Origin: Legionellales bacterium
Lineage (GTDB): Bacteria; Pseudomonadota; Gammaproteobacteria; Legionellales; Legionellaceae
Direction of reading: 5' to 3'
Length of the DNA: 6,523 nucleotides
Assembly (NCBI GenBank): GCA_003489505.1
Contig: DNMA01000027.1
Span: 1 to 6,523, forward strand
Made by a program: the position numbers and the translations under genes. Positions 1 to 5,869 of this stretch are shown here, piece after piece. Every line of letters starts with the position of its first letter. The stretch's first letter is position 1. The notes beneath the pieces are model-generated. The model ran no database searches. It saw only the letters and a list, made by a program, of their open reading frames with translations, and was not told the origin of the DNA.

Positions 1-2
1 AC

Positions 3-1196
3 GAAGAACTTTTTGATGTTTACCAACAAATCGGCTCTCTGCAAGGTGATCCTGAAGATTTATTTGATAGTAATCTGCTCAGTGAACAGCATTTGGCACT
101 GTATGATCGATTTATTAGTTTAATCCAACAGATTAAAGTGAACCCAATCGAATTTAAAATTCGATTTTTAGGTGATGAGCTGGGTGATAGAGGCGAGTGT
201 GATTTCTTTGTCATTAAAATTTTAGAAAAACTACATCTTCATCAAGTACAGTTTTCTATTTTAATCTCCAATCATGGTTTTGCCTTCATGTCTTGTTTAC
301 AGTTTTTATTTTTAAATAAACATCAACTGCCAGAAGAAATGATGATCGATTCACAAAGTATGCGTTCTTATGTTTATTTACGAAAATTGATAGATGCACA
401 ATGGCTAAATTATGAATATTTAGAACGTTTCATGGAAGAAATTTATTACCCTCATTTAGAGTTATTAGATTACGGCCTGTCTATTGATGGAGATGATTTA
501 AATATTTACACCCATGCGGGTATGAATTTACTGGAGTTAAAAAAATTAGCTGACGACTATGGCGTAACTTGGCAAGATTCAACGGTTTTTGACTTGGCTG
601 CCACACTCGATCAGATGAAAAGTGTTTTCAAAGCTACGAAACTACAAGAAATTATTTTAATTCTAAGAGAAATTTATCAAATCAATGACGCAGACGAGCG
701 ATTGCAAGTGACACAAAAAAAATTAGTGAATAAGCCATTTTGGTCGATTATCTGGAATCGTAGTTATTCAGATATCGGGCCTTATCAAAGGCAAGGTAAT
801 TTTTTTGTGCATAATATCCATGGTCATGATGAGAGTTGCCCCTCGTCCAATAAATATTATGTGAGTCTAGATAGTCCATTAGGTAAATGTTTTTTACCAG
901 AAGAAGAAACAAGATTATTTACGCTTAACCGCTGGTTTTATAAAACACTTTGTCGTCAGGAATTTAGTTTAGCGGAGTATCATCTGAAACCCAAATATAC
1001 ACCACCTTCATTACTTTCTATTTTGAGCATGTATACAATGCCTTCACTCAATATGAAAAATTGTTTGTTGATGTCGGGTCTTATATATTTATTTAGAAAT
1101 CAATTGTCAAAATATTTTGGTATACCATTTTTACAAAATATCTTTGATAGAATATCTTTCAACTCCAAAGACTTCTCAAAACTGTTAAAAAACTAA
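3..1196 (+). CDS. PPP-family metallophosphoesterase, WipA/WipB effector-like (5' end missing)
   Basis: The frame is open from the first complete codon at the left edge, so this is the C-terminal 397 residues of a longer protein; the TTG at 93 is probably internal. Visible motifs fit the PPP phosphatase order. GDELGDRG (171-194) corresponds to GDxxDRG with one extra residue. SNHG (267-278) sits where GNHE is expected, THAG (510-521) matches the HGG/HAG histidine motif, and HGH (819-827) is followed by SLDSPLGK, the usual GH-strand-LD end of the fold. The first metal motif, GDxHG, is not in the window and probably lies just upstream, because the edge sequence EELFDVYQQIG resembles the helix that follows it. 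In the family these residues bind two metal ions for phosphate-ester hydrolysis. The extra residue in motif II and the loss of Glu from GNHE recall Legionella WipA/WipB effectors, an assignment from memory of the family. The last ~90 residues are unrecognised, with a hydrophobic patch (NCLLMSGLIYLF); I see no obvious Glu-rich secretion signal. Phosphatase fold is likely; effector status is inference. Confidence 0.72.
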   Translation, partial: EELFDVYQQIGSLQGDPEDLFDSNLLSEQHLALYDRFISLIQQIKVNPIEFKIRFLGDELGDRGECDFFVIKILEKLHLHQVQFSILISNHGFAFMSCLQFLFLNKHQLPEEMMIDSQSMRSYVYLRKLIDAQWLNYEYLERFMEEIYYPHLELLDYGLSIDGDDLNIYTHAGMNLLELKKLADDYGVTWQDSTVFDLAATLDQMKSVFKATKLQEIILILREIYQINDADERLQVTQKKLVNKPFWSIIWNRSYSDIGPYQRQGNFFVHNIHGHDESCPSSNKYYVSLDSPLGKCFLPEEETRLFTLNRWFYKTLCRQEFSLAEYHLKPKYTPPSLLSILSMYTMPSLNMKNCLLMSGLIYLFRNQLSKYFGIPFLQNIFDRISFNSKDFSKLLKN

Positions 1197-1216
1197 GAAT
1201 AAACACTGTTTTTACA

Positions 1217-1225
1217 TGTGGATAA
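1217..1225 (-). promoter_or_regulatory. DnaA box (perfect consensus)
   Basis: TGTGGATAA on the plus strand is the reverse complement of the consensus DnaA box TTATCCACA, a 9-of-9 match. It lies 21 bp after the phosphatase stop codon and faces the second box at 1252-1260. The initiator DnaA is expected to bind here. The two sites share 11-bp arms (1216-1226 and 1251-1261), so the symmetry extends one base beyond the box on each side. Confidence 0.75.
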
Positions 1226-1251
1226 AGTAATCGATGAATTTTCTATACATT

Positions 1252-1260
1252 TTATCCACA
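1252..1260 (+). promoter_or_regulatory. DnaA box (perfect consensus)
   Basis: TTATCCACA matches the high-affinity DnaA box exactly. It is inverted relative to the box at 1217-1225, with 35 bp between centres, about 3.3 helical turns. It stands directly before the AT-rich tract, as expected for a DnaA site next to an unwinding element. It is also about 160 bp upstream of the rpmH promoter, too far for simple promoter occlusion. Confidence 0.75.
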
Positions 1261-1280
1261 TTCATTGATCTGTTGTGCAA

Positions 1281-1440
1281 TACTAGTTATTAAATAAATA
1301 AGTCATTGTTTTTAGATTAAAAATAACCCTAATTAACAGCTTTTATCTTGCTAATAATCATAAAAATATAAAAAAATACATATTTATTTTATTGTTTAAT
1401 AAAGGATTCATTTGAATATTATTGACATCATTGTAATAAT
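1281..1440. other. Extremely AT-rich tract (possible DNA unwinding element)
   Basis: By hand count about 26 of 160 bases are G or C (16%), and 1361-1400 has only two. The neighbouring genes are clearly richer in G+C. The tract follows the two DnaA boxes immediately. It could be a duplex-unwinding element of an origin, an UP-element-rich region for the rpmH promoter, or a nucleoid-protein binding region. No repeated 13-mers of the E. coli oriC type are evident by eye. Confidence 0.4.
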
Positions 1441-1450
1441 TTTTTATGAT
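1422..1450 (+). promoter_or_regulatory. Sigma-70 promoter for the rpmH operon
   Basis: The -35 hexamer TTGACA (1422-1427) is perfect. It is separated by exactly 17 bp from TATGAT (1445-1450), one mismatch from the TATAAT consensus. Transcription should start near 1457, leaving a leader of about 24 nt before the rpmH ATG. The upstream DNA is A/T tracts that could act as an UP element. Such a strong promoter fits a ribosomal-protein gene and should drive rpmH-rnpA-yidD-yidC-mnmE, because no other promoter is evident within that block. Confidence 0.85.
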
Positions 1451-1480
1451 CGGACGTTTTAATCTATGATGTAATTAATT

Positions 1481-1615
1481 ATGAAACGTACTTTTCAACC
1501 TAGTAATTTAAAACGTAAAAGAGATCATGGTTTTCGTGAACGTATGTCTACTCGTGGCGGACGCTTAGTTATTAAACGTCGTCGTGCTAGAGGACGTAAG
1601 CGTTTATCTGCATAA
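1481..1615 (+). CDS. rpmH: 50S ribosomal protein L34
   Basis: The translation is 44 residues, the usual L34 length. It begins [19 protein letters not shown] and ends [10 protein letters not shown], matching the conserved pattern KRTFQPS, then R.HGFR.RM.T.GGR, then R..GR..L. It is very basic, as expected of a small protein of the large ribosomal subunit that packs against 23S rRNA. It is the first gene of the operon, about 24 nt after the predicted transcription start. No clear Shine-Dalgarno sequence precedes the ATG (the bases before it are TAATTAATT), so initiation probably relies on an unstructured AU-rich leader. The stop codon TAA is followed immediately by the GTG start of rnpA. The gene is intact. 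Confidence 0.97.
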   Translation: MKRTFQPSNLKRKRDHGFRERMSTRGGRLVIKRRRARGRKRLSA

Positions 1616-1948
1616 GTGCTTAGTTTTAGTAAAGCACGTCGATTAATCAAAAAAACTGAATTTAATCACGTGTTTAGCCAAGCACAAAAGTTGGTTTGTG
1701 GTCATATAACCTTGTTATATAAACCCAATGCATTGCCATATGCTCGTTTAGGATTTGCGATTTCTAAACGATTTGCAAACCAAGCTGTTTTGCGAAATAA
1801 AATTAGACGAACACTTCGTGAAAGTTTTCGTCATCAAACCTTTTTGCCTGCTTATGACATCGTGATTTTATTAAATCAAACATGTGATAAGCAGAAAATT
1901 AATTTGATTCAGAAAAACATAGAAAAATTATGGCAAAAATTAAAATGA
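1616..1948 (+). CDS. rnpA: Ribonuclease P protein component
   Basis: This is the 110-residue basic protein subunit of RNase P, which assists the RNA subunit in removing 5' leaders from pre-tRNAs. The N-terminal [17 protein letters not shown] matches the family's F-x3-RL-x5-F start. The signature RNR region is at residues 44-72 ([20 protein letters not shown], then RRTLRESFR), with RNKIRR in place of the common RNRIKR. The start is a GTG placed directly after the rpmH stop codon with no gap, and no later in-frame start keeps the conserved N-terminus. Translation is therefore probably coupled to rpmH. Its 3' end overlaps the yidD reading frame by 19 nt, or by 4 nt (ATGA) if yidD starts at 1945. 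The rpmH-rnpA pairing is near-universal in bacteria and supports the call. Confidence 0.95.
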   Translation: MLSFSKARRLIKKTEFNHVFSQAQKLVCGHITLLYKPNALPYARLGFAISKRFANQAVLRNKIRRTLRESFRHQTFLPAYDIVILLNQTCDKQKINLIQKNIEKLWQKLK

Positions 1949-2187
1949 TTTTGACACAATTATTTTGTTTTTTTATCAGAAGTTATCAAATTTTCTTTAG
2001 TCGTTTATTTTTGCCCACTTGCCGTTTCCAACCAACCTGTTCCTTTTATGCAATAGAAGCTTTACAAAAAAAAGGCTTGTTGTGGGGGACTTATTTTACT
2101 TTAAAACGTTTATGTCGATGTCATCCCTTGAGCTCAGGGGGTTATGATCCTGTTGAACCTAATGAAGAGAAAAAAACATGGATATGA
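1930..2187 (+). CDS. yidD: Membrane protein insertion efficiency factor YidD
   Basis: This small protein (85 residues from the ATG at 1930) belongs to the YidD/UPF0161 family, which helps YidC-dependent insertion of inner-membrane proteins and is thought to sit at the inner face of the membrane. The signature is clear: an amphipathic, aromatic N-terminal helix ([17 protein letters not shown]), then [18 protein letters not shown] (residues 29-45), then [17 protein letters not shown] (59-75). The four family cysteines are at 31, 37, 62 and 64. The start is uncertain: an in-frame ATG at 1945 overlaps the rnpA TGA as ATGA, the usual coupling arrangement, and would give 80 residues. Neither start has a convincing Shine-Dalgarno sequence. 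The 3' end overlaps yidC by 10 nt. Its place between rnpA and yidC is the standard order. Confidence 0.93.
   Translation: MAKIKMILTQLFCFFIRSYQIFFSRLFLPTCRFQPTCSFYAIEALQKKGLLWGTYFTLKRLCRCHPLSSGGYDPVEPNEEKKTWI
2164..2169 (+). promoter_or_regulatory. Ribosome binding site choosing the yidC start
   Basis: GAAGAG lies inside the end of yidD, 8 nt before the ATG at 2178. The alternative ATG at 2184 forms an ATGA overlap with the yidD stop but would be 14 nt away. The spacing favours 2178, making the yidC N-terminus MDMKN. Confidence 0.5.
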
Positions 2188-3767
2188 AAAACTTATTTTT
2201 ATATGGCGCTCTAGCGATTGTCAGTTTTAGTTTGTGGACGGATTGGAAATCAAGCCATCCTCCAACAATAGCACCTCAAAGCATTGAACAAACCATGCCT
2301 CAAAAAAATATCATTGAACATGATATTCAAAAAGCAGGTATGATTAAAGTCAAAACTGATGTATTAAACTTAAGTATCAGCTTAGATAAAGGGCAAGTGA
2401 TTGACGCAAATTTATTAAAATTCCCTCAAACGTTTGAAGACAATAAACCTTTTACTTTATTTACCGCTCAAGATAATCATGAATACTACGCATCTTCTTC
2501 ATTTGTTGTCATGAAAGATGGCTCACCTATTGATATACCTGTTCAATACAGTAGCGAGAAATCAGAATATCAATTGGATGCAAATCAAAATGAATTAAAA
2601 GTTGTTTTAACTGGACATTCTCAATCTGGTGTTGAAATCAGCAAAACTTATACCTTTAAACCTGGAAGTTATGTCATTGATATTGATTATGCGCTCTCTA
2701 ATCAATCCAGCGACACTTTAAAAACTTACTTAAACCAGCAAATTTCATGGAAAAATCCAAGTGTTCCTGAAAGTAGCATGTTTCAAATTGGCTCTTTTAC
2801 GGGTGCTTCTTTTGGTCAACCAGGAAAACATCGTTATAAGAAAGTTGCATTTGACCAAATTAAAAAACAAAATTTGGATGTGGATGCTAATGGTGGCTGG
2901 GTTGCGATGCAGCAGCATTATTTCTTAACAGCATGGGTTCCTACACAAAATGGCATGAATCGTTTGTATTCTCAGTATCATGATAATCATTACATCATAG
3001 GTTCAGTCAGTGAGGCTTATACGGTACAAGCCTTTCAAACTCGAGAAATCAAAAGCCAGTTATACGTTGGTCCAGAAGATACCGCTGTTCTTAAAACGTT
3101 GGCACCCGGTCTGGATTTAACAGTTGATTATGGTTGGTTATGGTTTTTATCAGATGCTATTTTCAAATTAATGAAAACACTAGAATCTTTCCTCGGTAAC
3201 TGGGGCTGGAGCATTGTGTGTATTACTGTATTTATTAAACTCTGTTTTTATCGATTATCAGCCAGCAGCTATCGCTCTATGGCAAATATGAGAAGATTGC
3301 AGCCTAAACTTGAGCAATTGAAACATCGGTTTGGTGATGATAAAGCAAAATTCAGCCAAGCTACAATGGAACTTTATCGCCAAGAAAAAGTAAACCCTTT
3401 AGGTGGATGCTTACCCATTTTAGTTCAAATTCCAGTATTTATTGCCTTATATTGGGTTTTGGTAGAAAGTGTTGAACTGCGACACGCTCCCTTTATATTC
3501 TGGATTAAGGATTTATCTGCACCCGATCCCTTGCATATTTTACCCTTACTGATGGGTTTGACGATGTTTATTCAACAAAAGTTAAATCCAACACCTCCGG
3601 ATCCGATGCAAGCGAAAGCCATGATGTTTATGCCTATTTTCTTTACCATTTTGTTCTGGGCATTTCCTGCGGGTTTGGTTTTATATTGGATTGTGAATAA
3701 TACTTTATCGATTATTCAACAATGGTGGATTACCAGACAATATAGTGAAACCCCAGTGAAAGCATAA
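2178..3767 (+). CDS. yidC: Membrane protein insertase YidC (Oxa1 family, Gram-negative type)
   Basis: This inner-membrane insertase has 529 residues (E. coli YidC 548) and inserts and folds membrane proteins alone or with SecYEG. Domains in order: an N-terminal transmembrane segment at about 5-21; a large periplasmic beta-sandwich domain at about 55-310, containing the conserved [17 protein letters not shown] (239-255); TM2 around 341-360; a cytoplasmic helical hairpin at about 365-405 ([16 protein letters not shown], then [10 protein letters not shown]); and TM3-TM5 between about 411 and 512, ending [20 protein letters not shown]. The positively charged residue of the hydrophilic groove in TM2 is Lys354, aligning with Arg366 of E. 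coli (ITVFIK against ITFIVR). Lys at this site is, as I recall, common in other proteobacteria. The gene overlaps yidD by 10 nt and ends 1 nt before mnmE. It is intact and shares the rpmH operon transcript. Confidence 0.97.
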   Translation: MDMKNLFLYGALAIVSFSLWTDWKSSHPPTIAPQSIEQTMPQKNIIEHDIQKAGMIKVKTDVLNLSISLDKGQVIDANLLKFPQTFEDNKPFTLFTAQDNHEYYASSSFVVMKDGSPIDIPVQYSSEKSEYQLDANQNELKVVLTGHSQSGVEISKTYTFKPGSYVIDIDYALSNQSSDTLKTYLNQQISWKNPSVPESSMFQIGSFTGASFGQPGKHRYKKVAFDQIKKQNLDVDANGGWVAMQQHYFLTAWVPTQNGMNRLYSQYHDNHYIIGSVSEAYTVQAFQTREIKSQLYVGPEDTAVLKTLAPGLDLTVDYGWLWFLSDAIFKLMKTLESFLGNWGWSIVCITVFIKLCFYRLSASSYRSMANMRRLQPKLEQLKHRFGDDKAKFSQATMELYRQEKVNPLGGCLPILVQIPVFIALYWVLVESVELRHAPFIFWIKDLSAPDPLHILPLLMGLTMFIQQKLNPTPPDPMQAKAMMFMPIFFTILFWAFPAGLVLYWIVNNTLSIIQQWWITRQYSETPVKA

Positions 3768-3768
3768 T

Positions 3769-5118
3769 ATGCAGAATTTTCATCATGATACTATTGTTGC
3801 CATTGCAACCCCCGCCGGTAAAGGCGGGGTCGGTATTGTTCGTCTTTCTGGCCCCAAATCCTTAAGTATTGCTTTACAGATGTCAAAGCAAAAACAAGTC
3901 AAACCTCGCTATGCATTACTGACCAAATGTTTTGATGAAGCCTCTCAAGTCATTGATGAGGGGATTATTATTTATTTCAAAGCACCTCATTCTTATACTG
4001 GTGAAGATGTAGTCGAGTTTCAAATGCATGGCTCTCCATATGTTTTAGCAGAAATCATGAGAATTTGTGCCCTTCATGGCGCAAGGTTGGCCAGACCCGG
4101 TGAATTCACCGAACGAGCTTTTTTAAATGATAAAATGGATTTGGTGCAAGCAGAGGCTGTAGTTGATTTAATCAATGCACAGTCTTCATTAGCAGCTAAG
4201 ATGGCTGTACGTACCTTACAAGGCACTTTTTCAACTTATGTTCATCAGATTGAAGCAGATATAAAAGCCATTCGCATGTATGTTGAGTCTACCATTGATT
4301 TCTCTGATGAAGCTATCGAGTGGTTAGAGCAGTATCACTGGCAAGAACGTATCGAAAGAATTATTCAAGAAATTGAAAAACTCAAACAACAAGCTCATCA
4401 AGGTCAAATTTTACAAGAGGGGCTTAAAATTGTACTTGCCGGTCGACCGAATGCTGGTAAATCGACTTTAATGAATGCCTTGGTTGAAAAAGATGTTGCC
4501 ATCGTCACATCAATTGCTGGAACTACCCGTGATGTCATGAAAGAGCATGTTTTATTAGATGATATTCCTGTCACTTTAATTGATACAGCAGGCCTTCGTG
4601 TGAGTGATGATGAAATTGAGCAAGAAGGAATTCGACGCGCCTGGGATGTCATTCGTCAGGCTGATATTGTTTTATTCCTCCATGATGCCAGCGCTAAAAA
4701 CTGGCAAGAAGATGAGTTACCAAAAGATTTAACCCAAGGTTTGCCAGAAGCAACCCCGATTTTACATGTCATGAATAAAGTCGATATTTTTGACAAGGTT
4801 CCATTAAATGATGATTACTTAAATATTTCTGCAAAAAATGGCTTAGGTATAGATAACTTAAAATCTCGAATCAAATCTTATTTCGGTATTCAATTAGAAC
4901 AAAGTGAATTTATTGCCAGAAAAAGACATTTGGTGATTTTTTCAGCTGTGCAAAAGCTCTTACAAACTGCAATAGCTGAATTTCAAATACATCTTGCGCC
5001 TGAATTGTTGGCTGAGGATTTACGTTTTGCTCATGAGGGCTTAACAGAAATTACTGGACAATTTAGTGCAGATGATCTTTTAGGTGAGATTTTTTCTCAC
5101 TTTTGTATAGGAAAATAA
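3769..5118 (+). CDS. mnmE: tRNA uridine-5-carboxymethylaminomethyl(34) synthesis GTPase MnmE
   Basis: MnmE (formerly TrmE/ThdF) has 449 residues, close to the 454 of E. coli. With MnmG it installs the cmnm5/nm5 group on U34 of tRNAs reading split codon boxes, using a folate one-carbon donor. The N-terminal folate-binding dimerisation domain starts DTIVAIATPAGKGGVGIVRL (7-26) and includes ARPGEFTERAFLNDKMDLVQ (108-127). A helical domain surrounds an inserted Ras-like G domain: G1 GRPNAGKST (225-233), G2 TTRD (252-255), G3 DTAG (272-275), G4 NKVD (336-339) and G5 SAK (354-356). The C-terminus ends FCIGK, with the conserved Cys446. All key residues are present. The ATG lies 1 nt after the yidC stop, behind a weak GTGAAAG, so translation is likely coupled. 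The mnmG partner gene is not in the window. Confidence 0.97.
   Translation: MQNFHHDTIVAIATPAGKGGVGIVRLSGPKSLSIALQMSKQKQVKPRYALLTKCFDEASQVIDEGIIIYFKAPHSYTGEDVVEFQMHGSPYVLAEIMRICALHGARLARPGEFTERAFLNDKMDLVQAEAVVDLINAQSSLAAKMAVRTLQGTFSTYVHQIEADIKAIRMYVESTIDFSDEAIEWLEQYHWQERIERIIQEIEKLKQQAHQGQILQEGLKIVLAGRPNAGKSTLMNALVEKDVAIVTSIAGTTRDVMKEHVLLDDIPVTLIDTAGLRVSDDEIEQEGIRRAWDVIRQADIVLFLHDASAKNWQEDELPKDLTQGLPEATPILHVMNKVDIFDKVPLNDDYLNISAKNGLGIDNLKSRIKSYFGIQLEQSEFIARKRHLVIFSAVQKLLQTAIAEFQIHLAPELLAEDLRFAHEGLTEITGQFSADDLLGEIFSHFCIGK
5082..5104 (+). terminator. Possible intrinsic terminator/attenuator within the 3' end of mnmE
   Basis: GTGAGA (5084-5089), a T5 loop (5090-5094) and TCTCAC (5095-5100) form a 6-bp perfect stem. 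A G-T and an A-T pair at the base extend it to 8 bp, and TTTT follows (5101-5104). This is the shape of a weak rho-independent terminator. It lies inside codons 439-446 of mnmE, before the stop, so translating ribosomes would disrupt it. It may partly separate the operon from the omp gene. The same bases encode the conserved GEIFSHFC, so the symmetry could be coincidental. Confidence 0.35.
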
Positions 5119-5125
5119 AAATATC

Positions 5126-5131
5126 AAAGGA
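5126..5131 (+). promoter_or_regulatory. Ribosome binding site of the omp gene
   Basis: AAAGGA sits 6 nt before the ATG at 5138 and is the best Shine-Dalgarno match in the window. It fixes the start of the outer-membrane protein and fits high expression of such a protein. Confidence 0.75.
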
Positions 5132-5137
5132 AAACAC

Positions 5138-5842
5138 ATGAAATTAACAACAATAAGTTTGTCTTTATTGGCTATGAGTTCATCTTTAGCTTTTGCTGGC
5201 ACTATGGGCCCTGTGGTCATGGTGCCTACCATGAAAGAAGGCTTTTATGCTGGCGCTGGCATTGGTGGGGCCATGTATAATGATAAAATTAGTGGACTCA
5301 ATCCAAGTAATTCTGCACAAGTTGAAAAATCCTTCAATAACAATAGTGCTTTGGCTAGTATATTTGCTGGTGTTGGTCAAACCTATTTTGATAAGTATTA
5401 TTTAGGTGCAGAAGCCAATAGTTATTTTCCAAGTCACCGTGTGGTTTGGCAAGACCGTCCTGGTGTTTCGGTTACTCAATATACTTATGAAGATCAATTT
5501 CAAATTCAAAATTATGTGAATTTAGATTTATTACCTGGTTATCGAATTAGACCTGAATGGTTGGTCTATGGCCGAGTCGGTATTTCTTTTTCAAATATCG
5601 TCTTAAATCAAGAACCCAATACTGCAGCTGATGTATCGATGTATTCTAGTAATACGACTGCCACTGGTGGCCGTTTTGGTGGTGGATTGGCTTATCAAAT
5701 TACTGAGCATGTTGGAGCGGGTATCGATTATTACTATGCTTATAACCCAACCAGCAATCACTCATTTAATGATAAAAACACGGTTGTATCTATTAATTCA
5801 CACTTGAACTATATAGGTTATTCTTTGTTTTATACGGTATAA
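5138..5842 (+). CDS. Outer-membrane beta-barrel protein, Legionella-type Omp
   Basis: The 234-residue precursor starts with a clear Sec signal peptide, MKLTTISLSLLAMSSSLAFA, with predicted cleavage after Ala20 (AFA|GTM). The mature protein, about 214 residues, begins GTMGPV, an N-terminus I associate with Legionella outer-membrane proteins. Alternating aromatic/hydrophobic stretches that look like amphipathic strands include GFYAGAGIGGAMYN (35-48), ASIFAGVGQTYF (73-84), YYLGAEANSYF (87-97), VNLDLLPGYRI (127-137), WLVYGRVGISFS (141-152), GRFGGGLAYQIT (178-189), VGAGIDYYYAY (192-202) and the C-terminal LNYIGYSLFYTV (223-234). This fits a small OmpA/OmpW-like 8-strand barrel. The last residue is Val rather than the usual Phe/Trp. 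The specific role (porin, adhesin or structural) cannot be read from the sequence. It lies 19 nt after mnmE with its own good ribosome binding site; no clear promoter is seen. Confidence 0.85.
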   Translation: MKLTTISLSLLAMSSSLAFAGTMGPVVMVPTMKEGFYAGAGIGGAMYNDKISGLNPSNSAQVEKSFNNNSALASIFAGVGQTYFDKYYLGAEANSYFPSHRVVWQDRPGVSVTQYTYEDQFQIQNYVNLDLLPGYRIRPEWLVYGRVGISFSNIVLNQEPNTAADVSMYSSNTTATGGRFGGGLAYQITEHVGAGIDYYYAYNPTSNHSFNDKNTVVSINSHLNYIGYSLFYTV

Positions 5843-5865
5843 AAAAAGAGGCCGAAAGGCCTCTT
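5841..5865. terminator. Bidirectional intrinsic terminator between omp and hemB
   Basis: The arms AAGAGGCC (5846-5853) and GGCCTCTT (5858-5865) form a perfect 8-bp hairpin with a GAAA loop on the plus strand. Read on the minus strand, the stem is followed by five more T residues (complement of 5841-5845), giving a seven-T run, and it begins 4 nt after the hemB stop: a strong rho-independent terminator for hemB. Read on the plus strand the hairpin starts 3 nt after the omp stop but ends in only TT before CATG, so it should end omp transcripts less efficiently. The two convergent genes share it. Confidence 0.85.
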
Positions 5866-5869
5866 CATG

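Larger units (their letters stand above)
1197..1480. other. Non-coding AT-rich interval upstream of rpmH; candidate origin region
   Basis: This 284-bp stretch has no credible ORF. In order it holds a pair of perfect DnaA boxes in inverted orientation (1217-1225 and 1252-1260), a weaker 7-of-9 DnaA-box-like site on the minus strand (TGTGCAATA, 1274-1282), a long AT-rich tract (1281-1440, about 26 G/C in 160) and the rpmH promoter (1422-1450). In many gammaproteobacteria the rpmH-dnaA intergenic region contains or borders oriC and has this combination of DnaA boxes beside an easily melted tract. Two perfect boxes is fewer than a typical complete origin, and dnaA is not the flanking gene here. 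This may therefore be a compact origin, an origin remnant, or a DnaA-regulated control region. Confidence 0.5.

Noticed and set aside
93..95. TTG at 93 as the start of the phosphatase gene
   Set aside because: The frame stays open to the left edge with plausible protein sequence (EELFDVYQQIGSLQGDPEDL). A PPP enzyme also needs a GDxHG motif upstream, so the gene most likely starts outside the window.
20..214. Minus-strand 64-codon open frame opposite the phosphatase gene
   Set aside because: It is a serine-rich, low-information translation antisense to the PPP motif II region.
1187..1213. AAAAAC / GTTTTT hairpin around the phosphatase stop codon
   Set aside because: The stem is only 6 bp, almost all A-T, with a long loop and no T-run after it, so it is too weak to call.
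1216..1261. The inverted repeat as a transcription terminator for the phosphatase gene
   Set aside because: The 11-bp arms enclose a 24-nt loop and no T-run follows. The arms are exact DnaA boxes, which explains the symmetry better.
1418..1440. ATTATT / AATAAT symmetry overlapping the rpmH -35 as an operator
   Set aside because: Short A/T arms are expected by chance in a tract with about 16% G+C.
4404..4652. Minus-strand open frame of 82 codons across the MnmE G domain
   Set aside because: It is antisense to strongly conserved GTPase motifs and has no family signature or ribosome binding site.
5101..5137. A dedicated promoter for the omp gene in the mnmE-omp gap
   Set aside because: TATAGG (5106-5111) resembles a -10 element, but no acceptable -35 hexamer lies 16-18 bp upstream.
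5186..5380. Minus-strand 64-codon open frame opposite the omp gene
   Set aside because: It lies antisense to the signal peptide and first strands of a well-supported Omp, with no recognisable features.
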